A stretch of 64,000 nt of DNA from Symsagittifera roscoffensis (taxonomy: Eukaryota; Xenacoelomorpha; Acoela; Convolutidae). Both the position numbers and the translations under genes were made by a program. The stretch is taken from assembly GCF_963678635.1 (NCBI RefSeq), contig NC_087068.1, positions 23,562,697 through 23,626,696 of the forward strand, given 5' to 3'. Under the pieces are notes generated by a model. That model was not told where the DNA came from. It saw nothing but the letters and a program-made list of their open reading frames with translations, and searched no databases. Shown one piece after another: positions 11,191 to 22,999 of the stretch; positions within the stretch are counted from its first letter, which is position 1, and the number at the start of each line of letters is the position of its first letter.

Positions 11191-11325
11191 GAGCGAGGAA
11201 ACAGTTTTATTGGGAAAACAATACGATTTGGGATTTGGAAATCACAAAAATTCAGTGTCAATGAGACTTATTTTTGCAGAGAGACAGAAGAGAAGATTGG
11301 GATTTTTACTGAGCAAAATGAGAAT

Positions 11326-11622
11326 TTGATGATAAATGAGGATGATAAAATGAATGAGGTAGAGCTGAAAAATGAGCCTGGAGACCATTCAAAAACTAAA
11401 ATGTCATTCTATGAACGATGTAAGGAGGAGTCGAGAAATAAATGCGAGGTTAAGAATTTTCAGAGTGTGGACATGCAGTTAGGTTCCAAGATAAAGGAGA
11501 GTAGGAAGTTTGAAAGCAGAGCAGGCAAATTAATCAGGATATTTGAGCAAGGGCGAAACAAAACTGATATTGCTCTCAACAAACATCGTATGGGACATAA
11601 TAAAACTGAACCTCTGGACTAG
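11326..11622 (+). pseudogene. Open 98-codon frame at the 3' end of the Copia-type element
   Basis: A charged, lysine/glutamate-rich frame lies between the protease remnant and the polypurine tract. It contains LNKHRMGHNKT, which could be a relic of the pol region. It shows no catalytic motif. It probably marks where the reverse transcriptase region was deleted. Confidence 0.3.
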
Positions 11623-11660
11623 TAGAGGCCATGATGCAGTAGCTATTTTTAGAGGAGGAG

Positions 11661-11900
11661 TGTAAAGTTTCGGAAAAATGATTTCTCACTTTATAGAGAA
11701 GTCACTTCCCACTTTTTGGATAAAATAAGAACACGATTGGACATCGCAAGATGTCATGCGATATCGCGCGATGTCATATCACGAGATCAGATCTCAACAC
11801 GTGGTTAACTTTCCATATATACAAAAATTGTTTTACTACTTTTTTATTGCTTTCTAATTTAACTGTTGATTATACCTAGTTTTGCTGCCAACCGGTGTAA
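11661..11900 (+). repeat. 3' LTR
   Basis: Starts TGTAAAG immediately after AGAGGAGGAG and ends next to the candidate target duplication AATCA. Confidence 0.75.
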
Positions 11901-11905
11901 AATCA

Positions 11906-13640
11906 GACGATGACAACTGATTTTTTTTCGATCTCAAACTAATTGGATTGGAACAGTTGATTGGATATCTTCGTTTCATTTTGATTTACTTTCATTAAGC
12001 CCCAGTGACTTACAGTAAAAACAAATACCAATTATACTCTTTTTCAGTTCAAAAAAACACAGATTTTGGTTTTTTTTCTGTCACGCGACGTGTTTGTTGC
12101 ATTGCTTGCACGCTTGAGCATTTTCCATATAGAATAAAAGCAAAAAATTCAGCTGTTACGCTGGTTTGCCAATAATTTGCTCAATCTTTAAAACCTTTTG
12201 AAACGTGTTTCCGAGTTATGTGACGTTTTTTTTTGTTTTCGCTAACTTTGGATGCTTGTGGCTGATATTTTCACTAAGAATAAACCTTGTCTTCAGATGA
12301 ATAAAATAGAAAATCACTGATTCACAGATAAATATCATAACACTATTTGAGTGTTTAATTTGGTTAATTTTTTTTATCGTTCATTATTTTGACATCATTT
12401 TTCACATTATTATCAAACTTGGTTCCGCCTAGTTCAATCGACCAAACAAAATTACTCTAGTTCTCTTTTAGCAATTAGTTCATGTTGTTCTGCGACAAAT
12501 TTTGTTTCAATGAAAATTTAGGAGCAAAATAATTTCAAACTAATTTGTGAATTTTGTTACTTTTTGAGCTATATTGTCTACGCTTCTAAAAATAATTATT
12601 TTATGAAAAAATAAAAGTCCCCTGAGAAATTTGATCAGCACGACAGAAAATAAAAAAAATTTGGATTTAAAAAGCTCTTGATCTGATTTGATAACGTTTG
12701 CTATCACCAGTTGCAGCTAATTTAAGTTAAAAATTTGAGTTAAAAAAAGACAGATTGAGACTTTAAAAACGCTCATAATTGCTTCGCACAATCAATTATT
12801 TTTTCATAAATTTAGTTTGCATGGCAAGCCTATTTAGTTTGCACTACTTATGTGAAGACAAAACCCTGAATGTTATTTTACTGAATTAAAATTTGAAATC
12901 AATAAAAATACAATAAGAGTTAGAAAAAAAGAAAACTTGATGCCTTCTGCCAAATCTCTCGCCTTTTGAAAATCATCAAATAATGATTGCTATGATTTGC
13001 GTCTAGTGATACACTGCTAGGAGTAAATAATTTGACTCAATTCTTTTTGGATTCGTTTCTGAGTGGGCTTGAGTTGCTATTTACGCGCTCAGTACAGAAA
13101 AACGGGTTCAGTAAAATCAAGTGGGTAAAAACTTTGTTCTGAACAACTCTGAGGTCGGCTAACTGTTGAGTACAGTTGGTCATTTTTCCAGTCAATTTGT
13201 CTACCTCAGAGAAATGTTCTAAGGGTCAAGTCAAGTGGGATATTATATTAAATCCCTTTCTTTGATTCTGATTCTGATTCCAAAAAATTAGTGTTAGTTT
13301 TGAGAAAAATGGGTCTGGGCTCTTTGCTTTTCAGGCGCATATTACTGGAAGTCTCAATTTAAATGAACATCAATTATATCGGTTTCAAGCTATTATAACT
13401 TTTCAGTCTTGCACTTTGTTACATAATTAATTCCTTCGTTCGCTCTTAAAAACAGCCAAATTTGAACAAAACCATCAAAACTACTTCCGTAAAAAAATCG
13501 AAGAAATCCGCCATACATAAAAACTAAAAAAAAACAAAAACAAAAACAAGAATTGTTCAAAAAACGTTATCAAAAATATTGCATGATTTTTTAAAAATAG
13601 TTTTGACAAATATGCGGGTGTTAAAATTTTGGATTTACTT
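11906..13640. other. Gene-free AT-rich interval
   Basis: No supported genes or RNA genes; T-rich simple sequence with many stops in all frames. Confidence 0.4.
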
Positions 13641-13647
13641 TTTGATT

Positions 13648-13701
13648 ATTGTTCCGACTTTCGATACGAAAGTAATTGTTCCGACTTTCGATACGAAAGT
13701 A
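13648..13701. repeat. Perfect tandem pair of a 27-bp hairpin unit
   Basis: Two identical 27-bp units lie back to back. Each contains the interrupted palindrome ACTTTCG-ATA-CGAAAGT. GTCGGAACA, the inverse of the TGTTCCGAC in the units, recurs at about 14175, so the pair may mark one end of a ~0.5-kb terminal-inverted-repeat element. Confidence 0.7.
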
Positions 13702-14255
13702 ACGGAATATTTGTGCTCGGGGTGGGTTTTTTTTTCTTCAGACAAATTTTGACTTTTTAACTAGCCATTTTTGACGGAATTTTTTTATATCATTCGAAAG
13801 GTATTGTTGTCATGAGCTCAAATTTGAAAAGATATTTCACCTGTGATCATTTTTCGTAAAGTTATAGGGGTTTAAAGATTGCCATTTTGGACAATTTGGG
13901 ACAATTAACGCGCGATATATTTCGCGCTATTAACGCGTAAGCGGAGAGTTAATCCGTCTTAGAAATTGTTCCAAATTGGTTGAAAGAAGCTTATTTGCGA
14001 TAATTGGTTTGTTACAAGGAGCGAAATCTATATTTTGGTACTTTATATGGCGTGCGTGTGGGGGGATGATTTTCTTAAAAAATTTCAAATTTTAGAAAAA
14101 AAAAATTTTTCATTTTGTTTTATTACATTTAATTTTTTAATGTTATTACTGCTCCATAAACCTTAAAAGGCAGTCGGAACATTCAGGGCTTCGCCCTGAT
14201 ACAAGCAGTCTTGTTTCTTTTTCAGTTTCTATAGACTTGAATGTAGAAAAAATTC

Positions 14256-14467
14256 GGATCTCCTTAACAATTGCCCCCCCCCCCCCCTTAAGTATCTAAT
14301 TAAGAATTGCCACCCCTATTAATAAAAGCAGTAAATTAGCACTGAGCTTTCTATTGAGAATTAGAATTTTGCTGCATTCTGATTGGTCAAAAATGCGTTA
14401 CTTTAATCTACTTAACAATTGCCCTACCCTTTCTTAAAAGGGGGTGGGGCAATTGTTAAGTAGATCC
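14256..14467. mobile_element. Small MITE-like element, 212 bp
   Basis: Left end GGATCTCCTTAACAATTGCC and right end, read inversely, GGATCTACTTAACAATTGCC match at all but one position. A second internal copy at 14406-14429 pairs with the right end to form a 25-bp hairpin with two mismatches. A poly-C run follows the left end. No clear target duplication. Confidence 0.6.
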
Positions 14468-14998
14468 AAAAGTTCTGTTCTACATGCGAAAAAAAACACT
14501 GAACTTTGTTGAACATCACTATCCTAATTGAACCAAGATCTCGAGTAGGATGAAGTTCTGTTGGGTAACGTTTTCGTAATTTAGTTTGATGCTCCTACTT
14601 TTATTTCTACGCTATTTATAATCATAGCTATCGAAACAACACTGAATGAAGCAATGCTTTGTCATAGCAGCTCTTTCTGATTGGTCTAAATAAAAATATT
14701 ATTGTACAAAATAATGAATTAGAGCTGTTAAATACCCAGCTATACAGAAAGTGAAATAATTGAGGTCACTATAAAATACAAAACATCTAAAAGGTGCAAG
14801 CATGCATCGAATGTTTCTAAATCATTTTTTTGGGTTATTTTACAAAAGAAATTGCATAAGATATGTTGAAAAGTAAATCAAATTCTATCAGATTTTTGAG
14901 TTTAGCTCAAACTTCAGATTTGACGCTTCCGAGTTTAAAGCGCCAAATTGTCAAAAACAAACATTGATCGGCTAGAGTTGATGATTACACTTTAAGTT
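14468..14998. other. 3' flank and probable 3' UTR of Otx
   Basis: No coding frame. On the minus strand an AATAAA is present at about 14605-14600, roughly 400 bases after the Otx stop, and could serve as the polyadenylation signal. Confidence 0.35.
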
Positions 14999-17900
14999 TC
15001 AGTAGCCCTTCCAAACAGGGGGCAAATCATTGAGCGGGTTTCGGATCACATCCTGCTTAATTTCGGAGGTCAGTCCTCCGGCCGAGCTTGTAATCGGGTT
15101 GAAAAGCGCATTCGTGTTGTCATCAGTTCCGACAGAGTAGGGATATCGGGACGCAGCGGCGGCCGAGAGAGCAGCACCGGCAGCTGCCGACGTTTGATAT
15201 GAGTTGTTGAAGTAAGGCGCGTACGAAGTGTCGAAACTGTAGTACCCCGAAGGATAGAACGAAGTCTGAGCAGCCTGGTTATAGTTCGGGATTCCCGAGG
15301 GACGTCCGAGTCCAGCAGCCGAATTCATATCTGGATTGTAGCTGGAAACACTGGAATGGTTGTGCATAGCTCCGGCCGGGTTCCAGATGTTAATGAAACT
15401 GGAGGAAACACTGGGCAAAAACGGGGATGATTCGGACCTCGCGATGTTTGAGATATCATTCATGTCTTTGCTGCCGATGGCACCCAAAACACCGTTTCGC
15501 ACTATATCATGATCCTGTGGACTTGACAATTCCTGCTGTTGTTTCAAAACATTTCCGAGATCATTGAAATCCGGAGCGACGTGTGTAGTTTTCTTCAAAA
15601 GGTTGTCGCACAGTTCGTTTTTGATCACATTTTCGACTTTCATGGTCGGACTTCCGGTGTCTTGTTGAAGCTGAGAGTTCATTTGGGATCCTGGTGTCAG
15701 TTGAGAGTCGGTTGGGTCTTTCTTCAAGTCAGAGTTGTCAGGCGAAGGAGTAGCTTTGTCGGTCTTGTCATTTTGTGTCTGCTGTTGTTGCTGTCGGCAC
15801 TTTGCACGTCGGTTCTTAAACCAAACCTGAAAAAAGAACAGAATAATGAACAAGAACTGAAAAATTATGCTATGAAAAAATTCTTTTTCACAAAAAAAGG
15901 AAATAAGAACTATTCAATTAAATTTGAACCAACTAATAAATTAAATGTAAATTTCATTAAAAAAACGACTGTTTAGGGCTAGGCTTCTTCAATTATTGAA
16001 AAGGTATTTTGATGTCTCCGTGAACTAACAATCAATTTCAGTGAGTTCTTTGGATTATGAAGATTAGTTTTAACGGTACACACAGTAGAACACGTAGCCG
16101 TTGTGAAATATTATGACTATCTTAAGTCTTATGGAAAGCAGGATTATCTCGTATCATTTTGCACTTTATTCACCACGCGGGGTTTTTGCTATTTGGAAAA
16201 CTTCTTAACCAATTCTGACCTTAATCTACAAAACTTGAGGCTTAAAATTGTACAGAACCATTAAAAACACAAGGGGGTTTAATATTCATATGCTTCATCC
16301 AAAGAATTAAATAATTGAACTAGATAATCTTCACTTGTGTAAACTTTGAGAAACAGAATTGGTCTCAAGATGGTATTTGTTTTAATGGCCTGTCGAAACA
16401 AAATTATCAATGAAATTGCTTGTCCGAAGTTAACATTACTTTTATTTCAACTTGTAATTTTGCTCCCCTGCAAACAGTCTTATCTCCCCTCCCCTTACGA
16501 GGCCGCCCTGTATCGAGAAAGATGCATGACTTATGTACATTCAATAACATGACACAATGTTTGATAAGAATATTATTCGTCTGAGCGATCAACATTTTCA
16601 GGTTTTTATGCAAGACTGCTCCCACTGATTTGCGGTGCTTCAAAGTACTTGAAAGAACAAGTCCAAAATGTTCACTGTTTTTTGAGATGGAGTCCAACCC
16701 TAAGATGTTCTGTCAAGGTTCTTCAAGCCAAGATTAGTCTGTGAAGCGGTGCACTTAAGCTTTTGTATTTGCAGAAAACTGTTTGTATTATCGTATCCAG
16801 GAAATAAACCCTACGCTTTTTATTCTTAGTCTGACAAGTGAAAAAATGTTATAAGGAGTCAAATTAATTGCAAAAAAAAAACAAAACGGGTATTTTGTTT
16901 CAATTGAACTCATTTTTAATATTTGGCAGGTTTCAGAGACTAATTGAACCTTTTTGTTTAGTCTTAAATAGAAAGAAGGAAAGAAACCGCCAAAAGCAAA
17001 ATTCTATTAAATAGTTTAACGTGAGTTTTAGTAAACTAAAGCAAACTTAAGTATGATTTTCACAAATAACGACGAATAGAAAAAGCAGTGAGCTCAAAAA
17101 TTGAAAATTGAAGATTATACTCAGATTAACTACATATATTATTCACAAAATATTAACAATATTTTGTAAATTATATTTATTATAAAAAAAGAAAAACTGA
17201 CAGAGAATTGAACGTACCTGTACTCTCGACTCGGGCAGGTTGATTCTATTGGCCACTTCCTCCCGCATGAAGATGTCCGGATATCTGGTCTTGCTGAACA
17301 GTGCCTCCAGAATCTCCAGCTGGGTCCGAGTGAATGTGGTCCTCTCTCTTCGCTGTTTGCGTCCCGCTGGAATGGCATTGGCGCCTTGCATTTGGTGGTG
17401 GGCTCCCGGAACTGAAAGTTTAAAATGTCCAAATTCATTCATCAGTTTCAAGTTTGCCTCAGATTGTGTCAATAAATTAGGATTCACTAAATTTGGGTTC
17501 GAAGTTGGAACCATTTGAGCCCCAAGTTGATGCGGGTAGTAATAGCAGTTAAAGTTTGGAATGTTTGGAGTATTGCTAGGAATGCTTGGCATAATTGGAA
17601 CTTGCTGGTTTTGGTTTGGGTTTCCAGCGAAATTGGTCATTTGTGGAATAAAGGTTTCGTAACTTCCCATTTTTTATTTTAGCTAAACTTAAAAACTTAT
17701 TAATCGTTTTGAGTAATTTAAACTGGAACTGATTGATGATGTTTTAGTTTAGGAACAGGTTATATTTTTTTGATAAACTGTTTTTGAAATATCTAATAAG
17801 TTTCAATGGTGTGTTAGTTTTTTTGGTGAACTGCCGTCGGAATTTCTAATTCGTTTTAATGAACGGAGTGACAAATTATTTCATTCCGAGATCCGATCGT

Positions 17901-18658
17901 GGGTTTGCGCAACGTCGCTTAGAGTGTGATATTGATAACACCTCCCTTCAAAGTCGAAATAAGCGATGCTTTGAGAACCGATTAATGTGCTAACGACACT
18001 TTTCGGGCGATTTAATAATGTTCACACAAACGAACTTCGGACTCAAGTTGTTTTAAAGGCGTATTTGAAAGAAGGTGTTTTAAACTTCAGAAACCTTTGA
18101 TTTTATTCAATCAAATAAAAAAAACTGATATTCCGAATCTTGTAGAAGTGCTAAATAAATTTTATCATAAAAAACGACTCTTTTATTCTGAGAACAAAAA
18201 GCAAAAGAAGAAATCAGGCACGAGAGCTCGCTGGTCGGCGTTATTGTTTGCATGGAATTATATACATTAGGTAAATTGAGGCAATAAATGTAATAATTAT
18301 AGCGGTCAACCTCATTACACATAACTCTTGCAACTTCATGTCGAAACATCTCGACGTGAAGACTAAAAAAGTTTGTTGAACGTTTCGAAAACACAAACAA
18401 ACATAACTATTCGGTCCGCACTTTCTTCCTAAGTCGGAACGCTAATTAAATAGTACTTTCAGTTGGTTTCAACTCACCAGGGTAGTTCATGGACATTGGA
18501 TGGTGAAGCAGGTCCATCTGGGGGTGATGGTGATGTGACAACATCGAGTGAGCTGCAGCTCCCGGCTGCATGTAGGCGGGATGGTGAGAAGCGACTGCGG
18601 CTGCTTGTTGAACCTGCTTCAAGTAGGACATCTCGGCTGCTGACGGGTACAGATTCAT
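14999..18658 (-). CDS. Otx: Otx/orthodenticle homeobox transcription factor
   Basis: Three exons, 18658-18478, 17411-17218 and 15826-14999, join with GT-AG borders and matching phases to give 400 residues. Exon 1 starts [15 protein letters not shown], containing the MSYLKQ that opens chordate Otx proteins, then a His/Ala/Met-rich stretch. The homeodomain starts [20 protein letters not shown] at residue ~80. It contains [14 protein letters not shown] and, across the second intron, [15 protein letters not shown]. Lysine 50 of the homeodomain gives TAATCC specificity, and the intron between homeodomain residues 46 and 47 is the paired-like class position. The tail has IWNPA, like the S-I-W-S-P-A of vertebrate Otx, and ends at TGA 14999-15001. 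In the family it is a nuclear factor for anterior nervous system and endomesoderm patterning. A second first exon exists (see 17412-17670). Confidence 0.95.
17412..17670 (-). CDS. Otx: Alternative first exon of Otx inside intron 1
   Basis: Upstream of the exon 2 acceptor (at 17411) the reading frame stays open and in phase for 87 codons to an ATG at 17668-17670. The peptide ([14 protein letters not shown]...) is Asn/Pro/Gln-rich and flows straight into the residues before the homeodomain. A transcript starting in intron 1 would thus encode a 426-residue isoform with a different N-terminus. Alternative promoters producing alpha and beta N-termini are known for sea urchin and ascidian Otx genes. 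That this exon is used here is inference from open frame, phase and composition; transcript data would decide. Confidence 0.65.
17875..17995 (-). promoter_or_regulatory. Candidate internal Otx promoter/enhancer with GATA and TCF-like sites
   Basis: About 200-330 bases upstream of the alternative first exon, a less AT-rich block carries TGATATTGATAACACC (two GATA-type cores), CTTTGAA on the minus strand (TCF/LEF type), a GGAAT core on the minus strand (weak ETS), and ATTA cores. Ascidian Otx early neural enhancers use GATA plus ETS sites. The match here is by motif only. Confidence 0.3.
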
Positions 18659-20219
18659 TTTTGATCACGAGCAGTTAGATAAATGTTATCAGTTTGTTCA
18701 CCAATTTGTGAGGTATTCGAGGAATTCAAAGTTATTTAAACCTAGGAGAGTTCGCTACTCTGATAAAGATCAGTTGTGAAATGTTTTGATCAGAGAAATT
18801 TTTTTTGTAGAAAGTTTTTTTATTTCGTCCAAAAATGTGACAATTAATTTTAAATAAACAGATGAAGACCAGTTTTTATTAAATTATTATTATGAAGATT
18901 GAGGTTTTGTTTTGATTGTAGAATCAGAGCTGCTGTTTACTAGAGAAGAACGGATTGAATACTTGTCAAATAGAGCTACAAATCTCTGCTTCTAAAGAAC
19001 CTCAGCAGAAACCCTCTCCATTGGATTATCTCAACTAGCCAATCACATCGCTGTATTTTAATTCTCCGTACAGGGAGTTGTGCAATGAGGACTGACTACA
19101 ACTCAGGTATTTTAGTATAGGTATAAAACAATTGTGCAATGTTGTGCAAGATTGGGATATAGAAGAGAGACTATAAATGAGGCTGGGGTTTTTTGAAAGA
19201 TCAGAGAGAATCAGACTTGATTATCCCGATTAGAGGCGATAATAGCCCAATGGAATACCTCTTAACCCAAACACGCGTTCGTTCATGGTGTTATTATTAA
19301 CTCCTGTACTCCAAAATCACAAGGATAAAAACAAGGCAGGCCAAAAGTCGGGAAGACTCTTTTGCATGCAGGGGTGGGGGTTCTTTCAACCAAAACAAAT
19401 TGGCAGTCGTGAAAACTTACCCCGCTGGGTTTGTTGTTTTTCTCGGTTTTAGCGACAAAGAACAGCTCAATTTGAAACAATTCAATAATTAACTTTAATT
19501 TAATTGATATAAAGTTAACTACTGTTTTGACAATTTAAACAATTACTAATTGTTATAGAGAATTTTAAATGGTTCGATACGATGTCAATAGCTGTTTTAA
19601 TTTATTCGAACAAGGTTTTTAACGTTCGGATGATAGTTACATCCGTCAAACTTACTAATTTTTGGTATAGTGACGGTCTATTGACGGCACAAGAAGCTAA
19701 GCAATCACTGCGTAATGAATACATACATTATTCACCAGAATCGATTGAAAAGAATACCCAAAACTATTTTCATTAAAATAGCTTGCTTTCTCCTATTTGT
19801 GCCTCGAATCGTTTTTTCTTTTGTTTGACAAAATCGAATGAGCGCTGTTCTGAACAAAGTTTTTTTTCATGTTTCGAAGATCATGCTATTATTGATATTA
19901 AACATCTTGCAAAACTTTGGCCGAAAAATTGTCCAAACCCAGTAGAATTTTTAAAGTCTTGGCCGAAAAATTGGGTTCTCGGCAAGCTTTACGCCTCAAA
20001 TCTAGCCCATATTGACGAAGAAAGCACCTTTAGAAAATCAACACTTTTCAACCCATAGTTTTAAGACTCTTTTGACCCCTGTCTACAAAGATTGTCAGAT
20101 GTAGACACTGATACTTTAATTGTCCATAAGATATAGTAAAAAGGGGGGCCGAAGTATTGATGAGGGGGCAATTTAGGGATCAAATTCGGTTGAGAGGAGT
20201 AAATCGACAGAGACCACTG

Positions 20220-20395
20220 AGAGTCTTCCCCACATCCAGTAAGGGTCCCGCTATGCCTCCTAGACTACTTTTGGACTGAGACCGGGCATCAAGGTTGAGC
20301 TGTGAAGGGTTTTACGACTGGATTTGGATCTAATCCCCGATCACAAAGTGCGGATTTTAAATGGTCCACTGCGCTAAGATCCGACCGGCAACGCC
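20220..20395 (-). mobile_element. tRNA-derived SINE
   Basis: On the minus strand, TTAGCGCAGTGGACC (about 20375-20361) fits the RNA polymerase III A box and GGGGATTAGATCC (about 20338-20326) fits a degenerate B box, spaced as in a tRNA. The downstream body is unusually GC-rich for the region. It is not a functional tRNA gene: no clean acceptor stem is visible. Confidence 0.5.
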
Positions 20396-22634
20396 CAGCT
20401 CCTAACGCATGTAAACACTTCCCATTCCAGCTAATTTCACATCAAAGTAATTAACGTGGTACTCCACTGGGTTAAGATGCACCGCGCCGACAGACAATTT
20501 TTCTTTGATCCACCCCAATCATATAAATTATTCCCTTTTATCAATTTCACAAAATCCACCTCTACTAAAGGCATACTAAAAGTGTGACCACAAAAATGAT
20601 AGTACTATGAACGTGTTTAACCTTTTAATAAAATTAATTTTTACATGATCTGATGTTAAAAAGTTGAACCTATTCGCCAAGTTTTGCATAGACAAAAGAA
20701 GAGTGACCACTTGAACTTGACATTTTCAGTATTTTGACTTGAGGTATTATTGAACAAAAGGTGAACAAGTTTATAATAATTAATTTGATTGTTTTTTTTG
20801 AGTGTTTTCAATCCGCTGTTGAGCAGAAGATACACAATTGACAAGTTACTCTCTAGGGAGTGGCATCTTATTTGTAGAAAGGTGTTGGATCGCTGAAAGG
20901 GAAAATTCAATTTGGGTTTGACTTTTAACCCGAGCTAACCGGTAGCCTGGATTGCACTGGCTGTTAATAATTCCTCATAAAAACTCAGCGGGTACATCAA
21001 AGCTGCAAAAAGTCTCTCGCAAAATATTTTGTTTTTGCTGAGGCAGTTTTAAATTCGTTATTTTAGAAGCACCTAGGCTCAGATTATTTTTTGTCTCGAG
21101 GCCGTATAGTATAATCGATATTTGGTCGCCCACGTCAAACCTAAGAAGTCATATTGATATATTAATTTACAATTCTCTGGTTTATAAACTATTCATTAAA
21201 TGTTTTCCTAGCTCTAAAATGATGAGATTACAAATCTTTGCTGAGTTTACGAGTTTATAACCTTTAAAACGCCTCGCGCTAAATTAAAATTTTTTCCGCA
21301 GACCCAGATTTGTCCCCGGAAAAATTTGCTCATCCTCTTTCAAATTTTATTGATATTATCAGAATATTTGCACATATCAAATTATACACAAAACGACACA
21401 TGTTCAAAAACGATGTTTATGAAACATCCGCGAAGCGAGACGGTTAAAAAAAGAAGTTAAATATTAGATTTAATATTAGTTTTTATTTTTCGCCAACTTC
21501 TGCAGGTGAAAAATGTAAAACTAGCGAGGCTTATCGTTGATCCAGCGATTAGTACTTAAACAAGTAGGATACAAATAACGCACTATTGTACTTCAATATA
21601 ATACAAACCTTTTTGCGCTTTTAGAAGAGAAGAGACTTCCTTAAGACGGTCACTTTGAAAAGCACTTAACCTTAGCTTTGCATGGGTCCATTTTAGCTTC
21701 TAACAATAGTTAATAATTAATGAATCCGATTATTAGCACCTAGTTACAAACTGTCTCTGCCTATCAAGGGACCTTTTTGGTATGGATATTTCCGGGAGCA
21801 ATAAGATTTATAGATACTCCTTTACTTGCAATAGAAATTGACCGTGGAAAAATTTTTTTTAAACACAAAGAACCGGATTTTTGACAACTAAATTACAGGT
21901 AAATGTAAAACACACCCCTTATTAACACGTCTAAATTGAAAAGCACAATTAGTTATGCGAGAATATAAATTCAACGTTCAAATTTCAAAAGACTAACCGT
22001 TAGTTGCTATTTAGTTCTAGCTGAAAGCTTTTTTCTCAAATTTACATTTCGCTAAATATTCCCAGCATTCCATTTAAATTCTCCTTGAGTACATTTCTCA
22101 ATAATTATATCTAGTACCTGTCTCAATAATTATATTTTCAAAGTTTCACAAACTTTTTTTTGATTGTGGTTAAAAGGGAAAATGATGCAATAAAATCAAA
22201 ATAGGCGTGAACATCGTTGGAATTGTTTTTTCTTTGATGTGTAATAGTTATGATTTTTCTTGAAAAATGACTTTGATCATATTCCACTGGTAAAATTAAG
22301 TCAATTGTCAAATTTTCCGCGTGGACAAACCACCTATGCACAAGTACTAATCTGGCGGAGAAGTTTTTTATTGATCTCAGGTACTTTAAAAAAAATAAAC
22401 AAATTATTTATAGCGACAATCTTTTTGAAATGTTTTCCACAAATCCCGTCCACACCGCAACTCGGGAATTTAGCAAAGACAATTTTTCCTTAAAACAAAA
22501 AATTGAAATGTTCAATTAAATACCTCTGGTTATAGCTAAAAACACTAAAATATACATAACCTCTAATCAATCAATACAATAATCGCAACATAAATCAAAA
22601 AATTAGTTAACTTAATCCAAAAAGACATTCGAAA

Positions 22635-22640
22635 TTTATT
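22635..22640 (-). terminator. Candidate EHBP1 polyadenylation signal
   Basis: AATAAA on the minus strand lies 140 bases after the EHBP1 stop codon. Confidence 0.4.
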
Positions 22641-22779
22641 AAGCTGTACAGTTTGAATTTAATTGCATCTATTTTCGCGTCAATCTTCCATCGACCGGTC
22701 AAATAAATAATGGGGATAGAAATCATAAAACTTGGTCATAAATTTTCACATTTAAGCTCTAAATCTGTTTTTTTTTTGC

Positions 22780-22999
22780 TCACATTACACCGCATTTGTT
22801 CACGTCATTTCCATCTTCTGAAGTGTCTTCGGAAGTTTTGAATTGCTTGATGTTGACGCTATTAATGATGGAGCCAAGTGTCCTGTGATTGCTTGGTGTG
22901 CCATTTATAATCAGGTCCACAGATGCCCTGTTTGAGATTCTGGTAGATGCAGCGAACTTCAGATACTGTTCCATCAAGTTCATTTTCGAGTGTTTCTTC
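22780..22999 (-). CDS. EHBP1: EHBP1 last exon with CaaX box
   Basis: Preceded by a CTTTTCTCCAG acceptor and in phase with the donor at 27028. It encodes 72 residues (KHSKMNLMEQYLKFAAS...) ending VNKCGVM and a TGA at 22780-22782. CGVM is a CaaX prenylation signal; methionine at the end favours farnesylation in the general rule. Vertebrate EHBP1 also ends in a CaaX-like sequence (CVLQ), which supports this as the genuine terminus. Confidence 0.8.

Larger units (their letters stand above)
9079..11900 (+). mobile_element. Short non-autonomous Copia-type LTR retrotransposon
   Basis: Two ~240-bp direct repeats (9079-9325 and 11661-11900) both begin TGTNAAGTTTCGGAAAAATGA and share GTTGATTATACCTAGTTTTG near their ends. 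They flank gag and protease remnants in the order usual for Ty1/Copia. A purine tract AGAGGAGGAG directly precedes the right LTR, as a polypurine tract should. AATCA is found immediately left (9074-9078) and right (11901-11905), a plausible 5-bp target duplication. No reverse transcriptase, RNase H or intact integrase lies in the 2.3-kb interior. The LTRs differ at many positions, so the insertion is old. Confidence 0.8.
18659..22779. other. Otx-EHBP1 spacer with candidate Otx promoter
   Basis: This is the upstream region of Otx and the downstream region of EHBP1. At 19018-19050 an ATTGG, a GGATTA (minus strand TAATCC, the K50 homeodomain site) and a CCAAT lie within 35 bases, which would suit a CCAAT-containing promoter with Otx autoregulation. 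GATA-type cores occur at 18771 and 19218-19243. A tRNA-derived SINE occupies 20220-20395. Otherwise nothing coding. Confidence 0.35.

Noticed and set aside
15539-15976. 145-codon plus-strand frame
   Set aside because: It is antisense to Otx exon 3, whose homeodomain and splice structure are certain; no motif in this frame.
22260-22493. 77-codon plus-strand frame in the Otx-EHBP1 spacer
   Set aside because: No motif, AT-driven composition and no neighbouring exon.
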